Shown here: in pieces, positions 56,501-64,000 of the stretch
Position numbering within the stretch: the first letter of the stretch is position 1
Layout of the letters: each line of letters begins with the position of its first letter
Assembly: GCA_024362935.1 (NCBI GenBank)
Contig: JANCRA010000001.1
Span: forward strand, 53,761,930-53,825,929
Source: Setophaga petechia
Lineage: Eukaryota > Chordata > Aves > Passeriformes > Parulidae
DNA: 64,000 bases
Reading direction: 5' to 3'
Notes under the pieces: model-generated
Seen by the model: only the letters and a program-made list of their open reading frames with translations
Database searches by the model: none
Told to the model about the DNA's origin: nothing
Position numbers and translations under genes: made by a program

Positions 56501-59500
56501 ACCCACAACCATCAACCACAGTAACTTTGCTCCCAGTAGAACCGAGCAAATTGATTGCAAGGTCTCTTAAATAAGAACAGGACATCACCCATCTGGGCAC
56601 TGAACACACCCCAGGACACAGCAAGCACAGGATAATGAAAATGTGTGTAACCCTATTTTGTGGGGCAAGAGCCCTGTGCTGAAAGCATTGCAGAAATAAT
56701 CATTGCTCTTTCCTTCAGCTATCAACGTTTGAGAGAAAGAACTGAGGGGCCTCTGGGAACAACTGCAAAGAGCAGCTAAAGAATCCAGCTCAAATGGCTC
56801 CAACACCCAATTTTAGCTTTGCAAAAATGCTCTCTGCCTGCAAGAGCACACCAGGGACAAGTGAGGAGCAAGAGCCCTGGAAAGATCTTAGCTCCACTGC
56901 CTTCAGTTATGCTCAGCCCTTTGCTGCTGCCGCGTAGTGAACACAGTGATGCTGGGAGTGGGCTAGGGATGAGGAGGACATTTTCCTGCTGCACTGACAC
57001 ATCCAAGCCACTGAGAGGAGGCAGCAAAGATCAGCCCCATGCCAGTGCTCCAGTGTGCTGCACCTTAACCATCTCACTGCATGAGAAAACAAAGTAAACT
57101 GCAAAAAAGCAAAGGAAGTCACCCAAGTCCTCAGTGAGAAGCCCTCTACCTTCCTCCAGAGAAATCAAAAGGAATGAAAACCTCTGCACTGCTTCAAGTG
57201 GCTTCAGTGGGAATATCCATATGACTGGAAAATGTCAACATTAAGTAACTTAAAAAAAAACCAGGGTTATGCAAGAAGCACACTTAGAAAAGGTCTTCTT
57301 TCTTAACCAGAAATAATTTTTCAAGTAAGACTATTGATCAGTTTGTCACAAGAGCACTTGATAAAGTCGTTTGTGGGACAAGAGATAACCAGGAAAAGCA
57401 ATGATACTGTGAGAAATTAACTTGGCCTTTCATGCCACAGCAAATGCCTGCAGAGCTGGTAAAAAAACCATGACTCCCCAGATGAAAGAATTAGGAAGCT
57501 GTGAAACAACTGAATTGCATCTAATTAAAACCACAAAAGCTAAGAGGAAATAAAGGCCTGAGGGCAGCACTGTTGACAATAAATACACCATGAACTGGAG
57601 CACAGCATGTGTAAATATGCTCTGAGCATATTATTAGCAAACATTTTTCAAGAACACATCACTTTTGATCAAGTTTCAGGTAAACACAGGGGTGAGATCC
57701 CTCAAAGCAGAAAGCAACAGCATCATGCTGTGACAGTGATGCAGCCACGAGGTTTCATTAGCAGGTCCCTTAACAAACCTGCAGACTGAAACGTGCCAGT
57801 GGCCTGGGCTGTGTGGCAGTCTCCATGTGCTGACACAGATTTCCACCCCACCCCTCCTGCTGTGTCCAGCACAAACACAGATTGTGCCACAGAGATGACA
57901 CCAGCACGGCCCAGCTGAGCTGCTGGAACTTAAATGCTGGGAGATCAACAGGCCAGGTATTACCTATGCCTGAAACAGACAAGTGACAGCAAGAAGAGTC
58001 TTTCCAAATTATGAGAGCTTCACTCTAGATGGAGACAAGAAACACAGCTCAGCATGATCCAATCATTAATAAAACCCACATGGCAAAAGTGGCTGCATCT
58101 GATGGTATTCCAGAGGAGGTACAGCATGTCACAGCCCAGGCAGAATCAAGCTAAAACTCTACAGCAGTTTCCTTCCCCTGCCCTGCAAGAATTCTGAATG
58201 TTTCCTCCTCATTTAGCATCCAGGGATGCTGTATGCATCTCCAGTTCTACCTCTTCCTCCCACAGCCAATGTGAGGGAGATGGACCTGAAAACTCATCAC
58301 TCACTGTCTGTTTGTGGTGGTGGAAAAAGCCTTTACAGGCAACGGATGTCATGGTAATTAGGAGCAGGCTTCAGATTTAGAGTGGGTAATTTGGCCTTTC
58401 ATCTTATTTCTGATATGAAGGGCACAAAGGTGGCTTGAAGCTACTTTGAAGTACTTCCCTGCCTCAGAATCCCAGTGTCCTCAGACAAAAGCAGTGATGA
58501 GCACAAAGCAGCTGAGAACAAAATCCATAGCAACAGGGGAGCAGAATGCAATGCAATCCCTGTGTGCAGGCTCACTGCAAGCAGCTCTGCACATTCATTT
58601 AAATTGCTTGTGGAAGATAAGATCAGCTGTGTAACAGGGAGACAGGACCAGGGGCTTCTCAAAACTCCCAACAGTTGTTAAACACATTGAGCAAAGGGCT
58701 TGTAAAGCTCTCCAAGGAACCAAGCAGCAGATGGAAAATGGTTCAGAATAAAGAAAGGCTATAGTCAAAATGGACACATTTCCATTTTCAGCCAAAAGCA
58801 CTGTGCCCTTTGTAATGTGTAGAGGGGCTAATTAATTAATTCTTTCCATCTTAAAAAAGAAAAAATCAAAGATGATAAATGAGAAGTACAAGGTAGATAA
58901 AGGGATTCTTTTCATTCTCTGTCCAGGCAAATGAACAAAAAGCCAACCAAGCAGATTGAAAGGGAAAAGATGAAATCTCAGGGCACAAGACATACATGGC
59001 ACTTGGCGCCACAAGGGGCTATGGCAGCCAAGCTCAATAAGTTTAATTTTAGTACAGGTAAGTCTAATTTTAGAGCAGGTTTATATCTCTATCCTTGCCA
59101 GCCAGAGGAGGAACCAAATTCACACTGAGAAGATCCTGGTTCAGGGCTAACTCCTACAACCAGCTGGGTGTTACACAAGTGTTTCTGTAGTCTAGGACTG
59201 CCTACCAGCAAGTACAGAGCTAGTAACACACTTCTTCACAAACATATTTGAATTTGGCTGGTGAAAAACGCTGCATAAAATAGAGATAAATTAAGATTGT
59301 GGAAGGGTGCCTGCTCTCCTTTCTGGGCACAGTCTCCAACTGCCTGGATGAACAGACTCTTGGCTACACAGACACAAGCTGGCCTTTATAAAAGTGTCCA
59401 TGTTGTCCTGTGAAGTGTGGGGCCTGACCTGTGCCACAGATCAGCTGCTGGGGTGCTGAGCCTCTGATCTGGTCACCTTCAGCTTGGTCCTTATGCAGTT

Positions 59501-59845
59501 ATTGCTCCTGGTCTGCCTAGTGCACATTGTTCTGTGGGTGGTGAGAGGGGCTCTGCATCCCCTGAGCCAGCAGAATGTGTTACAGCAAATAAATGTCTTT
59601 CTGCCAGGTGTTTTTTTTTTCCCTTTCTTTTGCTGTCTCTAAACTGAGGGGATCCCTGCACAGCAGAGAGAGCTGCCTGGAGGCTGAGAATCCGCACAAG
59701 CAACACAAGCTCACCTGGAAAGCCATGGAGTTAGCTGCAGCCAGGAAGATCCTCAAAGGCAGCTTGGCTTTGTAGGAGCGGTGGCTCCAGAGGCGATGCG
59801 CGCCGGCTGTCACGCCCAGAGCCGTCATCAGGAAACAGAAATATG
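50403..59845 (-). CDS. SCD5: SCD5, stearoyl-CoA desaturase 5, exons 2-5 (exon 1 outside)
   Basis: An ER membrane di-iron enzyme that puts a delta-9 double bond into stearoyl- and palmitoyl-CoA, using oxygen and electrons from cytochrome b5. Exons: 59715-59845, 54974-55179, 52362-52594, 50403-50593, giving 252 full residues plus stop; human SCD5 has 330, so about 78 residues lie in exon 1 beyond the right edge. All metal-binding boxes are present: HRLWSH (59781-59798), HRVHH (55138-55152), NSAAH (52435-52449) and HNYHH (50568-50582). SCD5 is favoured over SCD1 by syntenic position and by the C terminus (MIQARKERTGDGSA). Exon sizes 131, 206 and 233 bp match the family. All junctions are GT/AG and in frame. 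Confidence 0.95.
51020..51760 (-). mobile_element. LTR-like repeat
   Basis: Resembles a passerine ERV LTR in reverse: AATAAACCAGGACC on the minus strand, a GAAGAAGGAGGAAGAAGCAG stretch and a terminal block with 'tctcaggagtctctgtggtcaag'. Boundaries and family not resolved. Confidence 0.45.
51770..52165 (-). mobile_element. LTR-like repeat, diverged relative of the previous one
   Basis: Shares the purine-rich GAAGAAGGAGAAAGAAGG stretch and the CTCCATCTT...AAAACCCCAAAATTCTAC region with the neighbouring repeat, in the same order. Boundaries approximate. Confidence 0.4.
52362..52594 (-). CDS. SCD5: SCD5 exon 4
   Basis: 233 bp, acceptor CTGCAG|GTATTA, donor ATTG|GTGAGT. Holds the NSAAH metal ligands and membrane segments. 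Confidence 0.97.
52595..54973 (-). other. SCD5: SCD5 intron 3
   Basis: Contains a perfect 15-bp-arm palindrome at 53256-53287 and, next to exon 4, a short repeated CTTGTTCATCC motif (52.64-52.71 kb). Otherwise unique-looking. Confidence 0.85.
53256..53287. repeat. Perfect hairpin with GATA motifs
   Basis: TCTGATAAGGTCAGA (53256-53270), spacer AG, then its exact reverse complement (53273-53287). A GAG/CTC pair extends it past a one-base bulge. Each arm holds a TGATAA (WGATAR) motif. Confidence 0.9.
54974..55179 (-). CDS. SCD5: SCD5 exon 3
   Basis: 206 bp, acceptor TGTGCAG|AACGAC, donor GAAA|GTAAGT. Holds the second box HRVHH and DADPHNARRGFFFSHIGW. Confidence 0.97.
55180..59714 (-). other. 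SCD5: SCD5 intron 2
   Basis: Contains a solo LTR at its 3' splice-site end (55252-55644). The remaining 4 kb is unique-looking with no exon recognised. Confidence 0.85.
55252..55644 (+). mobile_element. Endogenous retrovirus-type solo LTR
   Basis: Begins TGTCATATTTTCTGG, ends AAAATACAACA; carries a TATAG repeat run and an AATAAATTAGCC poly(A)-signal-like stretch. Same family as 25640-26061, opposite orientation. Antisense to SCD5 and 72 bp upstream of exon 3. No clear target duplication. Confidence 0.75.
59715..59845 (-). CDS. SCD5: SCD5 exon 2
   Basis: 131 bp, acceptor CTTTCAG|CATATT, donor CCAG|GTGAGC. Holds the first histidine box in GVTAGAHRLWSHRSYKAKLP. Confidence 0.95.
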
Positions 59846-62800
59846 CTGAAAGACACAAACCCAAAACACAGCGTCTGCCACGGGCCCAGCTGACATCACT
59901 TGTGCTCTCTGTGCTGTGAAGATGCTCCTTGCCCTGCCTGCCAATGCCTGCAGGGTGGCTCAGAAGACGAGGCTGGCCAGACAGGAGGTGAGGCTCTCAG
60001 CCCACCTCTGCCTCACAGACTCTTTGCCTGAAGAGGACAGGCTTATTTTGCAAGTGTAAAATTAAAACAAGAGCAGATTCAAACATTAAAGAATATTACA
60101 GGGCAATTTCAAATCAATTTATACCATCTGCAGCAATGTGTTGTTTAGCCAAGGATCCCTGCCACCCTACACACACAGACATGTTTTGGTTAAAACAGCC
60201 TATTTCAAATACCAGAACAAATAGGGAAAATGAGATCCCCAAAAATGGGTTTTGTACTTGTATCTGCACAAGACTATGTCCACCAGGGAAGCCTGGTAGA
60301 CAGGCAGTTGCTTGACAGGAATTCACAGTTTGCTTTTCCTGGTATATAATGTAAAAGATTTGTCTTTGCAAAAAGAAAACAAATGTGTATGTAGGTGTGT
60401 GTCTACTGTGTCCCTCTATCAACTCCCAGCTCACAGTGCTTGAAATTGCAGCATCTGAGAGAAAACAGAATGGAAAGATATTTGGGAAAATAACAGCAAC
60501 CATATTTCATGTTGATTGTCACTCCTGCAGACTGAAGAAGCAAATGGACTTTTTCCACTCTGCTGGTGGATCCATCAAAAACAGATTTACCCAAACTGCT
60601 TGCCATTATGTGTATGGCCAAAATCCCTGTCATCTCCTGTACAGCAAACCAAAGCCTTTCTCACAAGATGCAGCGGACAGCTGGAGTCAGAATGGTCCCA
60701 GTAAAGATGATGCTTCTCTAAAACCTGCTTTGGGTGCCATCACTGAAAAGACAATTCTGATTTTCAGCAGGCTGAGTGCTCATGGTACTCCTAGAAAAGG
60801 CTCATTGTGCAGTTATGCTGAGTCCTTTGAAGTCTATAATGAAATTAAAATTTCTACTTACCTGAAGAGAGCTACAGAAATGAACTAAAATCATGCATTC
60901 TCTCTGCACATTATCTATAGACATTGCTGAATCTACTGATTACTCTCAGATCAGTAAAAATGCTGGCATCACAACTCCTCACACTCCAGTCTCCACTGCA
61001 GAGTTGCAGTTCTTGCATTGTTAGAGCAAGGACTTGGGACTTCTATGAAATTAGGGCAAACCTATCCTACCATTTGCTGTGTGTGATGTTGAGCTGTGCA
61101 GAAACATCACTAAATAAAGCCTTCCAAATCACTCAAATAACTGTAATTGTGGGAACAGATCTGTGACACACAGAATACCGACATTATCCAGCTAACATAA
61201 AAATATTAAGGTTAGAGTCCTGAATCACTACAAGAACATATTTTCTGTGGGCTTTATGACTTTAACCTCCTGCTAGTCATGGGCTGAAATCTCCCATCTT
61301 CAGCAGTTTCTTTGCTTCCTTTAAAGCACAAGGGGGCTTTTCTCCTGCTTCACTGCAACAAATCATTTAATTGACCAAGTGCTTCTCAAGGGCACCCATC
61401 CATCTTAATCATGAATGATTGCTTAAAACAAGAATGAAAGATAAATGGGTAAAGTGAGACATGTGCCATTAGGGTTGATTTCACCTCCCTTCTCTGTCCT
61501 GTGTAAGAAGGAGGCTGTGTGGTAGGTAGCAGACCACATGGAATATCTGCACTGAACACAATCAGGGACAAGAAGCCTCTCTGGCCCTTTCCAGCCCCCC
61601 AGGGACTTGCCAGCCCCAGCCCACTCCTGCAGTGCTCAAATGATCAAGGGAACAGCTGGGGCTCATGCCCACGCACCATGCCTATTTTTTGGCTTTGCAG
61701 AGGAGGAATCACAAGAGCAGGAATCTTCCCAATATAAATCCCAAGGGCTGAAACATCCCCAGAAACAAACAAACAAAATTACTCAGGAGGTTCAATGTCA
61801 GAGCAGAAAAAAATCCTGTCAGACAAATGCACTGCTTGGTGATAGCAAGTTTTGTGATTCTTACAGCAATTAAGGTGCCCAAAAATAGTATTTGACCCAA
61901 TGTATAAATAGCCAATATGACAAATATTTGCCATGTAAGGAACAGGTCTCAAGCTCTCCTTTGCAGAATAAATTAGGATCTCAAGCTAAAAATCAGACAA
62001 TCAACCATTTGATTATATATTAATAATGCACAGCTACAGTATCTGTATGAGAAGATTCTGCTTGCTTCCTGTCCCATTTTTGGGGATAGGAGTGTGTGTA
62101 GGGGGTGAACATGTCAGTGAAACACAGAAGGATTGCAATGTGGAGCAAAGCAGCCAGTTAATAGCAATTCCTCCTTATACTGAAAACACCCTCTCAGAAA
62201 TGTAGCTAATAAGCTAATCAGGTTTCCCAAGTAATAAAAAGTAAAAAATATTTATGTCAGAAAAAAAGGGAAAAAAAGAAGCCACAAGAAAAGTACTAAT
62301 TAACAACTGGGAATTCAAACAAATAATGTTATATTTCTTTTTAATTTAGTGGGATACCTAACGTACAAAGAGGAAAATGGTAAAATAGCCAGATGTGTCC
62401 TCTGCATGTTCTGCTAAGGACTAAACAGGAGCATTTCCAATCAGCTCACTTGACAGAGCACAGCATAACCAAAACAATTCAGAACTGGAGCAGAGGGAGA
62501 ACCACTTAAAAGAGGGAACAAGGAGGAAGAGAGGGAAGAGAAAACAGCAGGTGAATCTGTGCAAAAGGACAAAAGAGAGACCCAGAGCATGGGGATGGAG
62601 AGGATGCAAGAGAGACAAGACACAGGAGGTTAAGGTACCGTGCAGGCAGGGAGCTGGAGGGTTGCTAGGCTTCCAACACACTGCCTGTGCACAGCTGCTA
62701 TTTATGGGAACATGCCAGAATCAATAGGCAGAAGATTTGTATTCAACATTCTTATTAATGACCTGAAACAAAGGCAAACAGCATACTAATTACAACAGTG

Positions 62801-64000
62801 GATGATGCTATATTTGGAGCAGCAGTGAGAGAGCTAAAAAAACACAGAAGGATCCATGCAGAAAGAGGGAAAGAAAGGCTCAAAGTAAAGACAAAGCAAG
62901 TAATGTAGTTTGGGGAGCAGTAATTGGAGACAGGGATCTGTGAGGAGGATGAGAAGCTTGGGGAAGCAGGAGCCTGAAAGGAAGATCACCAACAGCTCAT
63001 AAAATATTCCCAGTGGGCCATATGATAAGGCAGCACGACATCAGTGTGATTTTGAACAGCAGGCACAGAGGTATCATCTCACTGTCAGACAGAAGCAATG
63101 AAAACTACACCAGCTAAATAATTTAAAAATGGATGGCAAATCAACATCAAACATTTGAGCCACCTTTTTCAGAACAACTCATTATGCCCACAGCTAGATT
63201 TCTGGAAAAGTTTTACTAAGCCCAGTGCCAAACTCTTCCGAAAATCTCAGTATCCAGGGAAATGGCTTCCTATGAAGATATGGGGAGATGTTGCCACAGC
63301 CTGTATCTACTTGACAGGCATCAGGAAATCATCCTCTGATCTTAGTGGTTGCTTTAATTGGTGCAGATCTCACCCCCCTGAAAATTTCAATTCTGTTTTA
63401 TGCTAAATATCAAAATTAGAACTTCTGTTTCTGAAACCTGGGACCACATTAAAAAGACATGTATTTATTGTTTGTGAATCCAGCACATTACAGATTGATT
63501 TTTACTTTTATCTCATTATTAAAAAAAACCAAATCAACCAAAAGAAGATGCTCAGCAAACACTGGGTTCACTCTGCATATCTGAACAGACAATTCTTGCT
63601 CCTGAAAGCGAGGAGATGACTGGTCATCCTTGTTCAGCACAGATGACAAGGAGACACTGTGGGGTAGCAACTATCCCCACGTTACCAATGTCAAACACAA
63701 CCCAGTTAGATGGAGCAAATCACAATTATCTCAGAGGGACCATACATCAGACAGGAAAACAGAAGCAGTGAAACAAAATCGACTTCATGTTCACAATAGC
63801 ACTACTGTCAAGACACAAACCATCTTTAAAATACACAATAATAAAGCACACAGAGCCTGGCACCAGCTCACACCAGAGGCTCTGATCCCTGTGTGGATGG
63901 CAGGGACAGGAGGGACAGCAGGGCTGGAGCAGGGAAGGGAATCAGCCCTTGACAGACTCACTGCAGGCATCCCTCTCCCATGTGGCTCCCAGTCCCTTCA
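59846..64000 (-). other. SCD5: SCD5 intron 1, partial
   Basis: From exon 2 to the right edge; exon 1 is not in the window. Unique-looking, purine-rich in places (62.5-62.65 kb). A 167-codon plus-strand open frame at 60385-60888 shows no family resemblance. Confidence 0.8.

Noticed and set aside
60385..60888. 167-codon plus-strand open frame in SCD5 intron 1
   Set aside because: No family resemblance, no splice or promoter context, and a competing open frame on the other strand.

Overview
The window looks like a piece of a bird chromosome, probably from a songbird. It has vertebrate intron-exon genes, three CpG islands, fragments of CR1 LINEs, and several LTRs that resemble families I know from passerines. 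The species call rests on repeat character and recall, not on a search. Gene order and strands match the human 4q21 block HNRNPD - HNRNPDL - ENOPH1 - TMEM150C - SCD5. I found no bacterial-type system, CRISPR array, tRNA or rRNA.

Layout: (1) 1-5.9 kb, minus strand: 5' part of HNRNPD (AUF1); its last exons lie left of the window. (2) 7.4-11.36 kb, minus strand: complete HNRNPDL, 301 codons plus stop, with a spliced 3'UTR. (3) 11.74-19.6 kb, plus strand: complete ENOPH1, 261 codons plus stop, head to head with HNRNPDL over a shared CpG island. (4) about 20.35-41.5 kb, minus strand: TMEM150C (Tentonin 3), 249 codons plus stop. It converges on ENOPH1, and its promoter is inferred at the CpG island near 41.1-41.9 kb. 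(5) 42-48.8 kb: intergenic sequence with LTR material, a MITE-like hairpin and microsatellites. (6) 48.87 kb to the right edge, minus strand: SCD5 exons 2-5 with all three histidine boxes; exon 1 lies to the right.

All coding exons were placed by hand from canonical GT/AG junctions that keep the frame, and they give the family lengths exactly. HNRNPD and HNRNPDL are neighbouring same-strand paralogs with identical core exon sizes (169, 162, 132 bp); both encode paired-RRM RNA-binding proteins of mRNA turnover and splicing. ENOPH1 (methionine salvage), TMEM150C (membrane protein linked to mechanosensitivity) and SCD5 (delta-9 desaturase) are functionally unrelated neighbours kept together by synteny.

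Most interesting points: a 3'UTR cassette exon in HNRNPDL whose position predicts nonsense-mediated decay when included; a TATA box placed over a TOP-like pyrimidine initiator in the same gene, where the TATA box also supplies a stop codon that closes the reading frame used by the long mammalian isoform; two tiny frame-neutral exons in TMEM150C; two near-perfect hairpins; and transposon insertions pressed against splice sites. I did not find a previously undescribed system.
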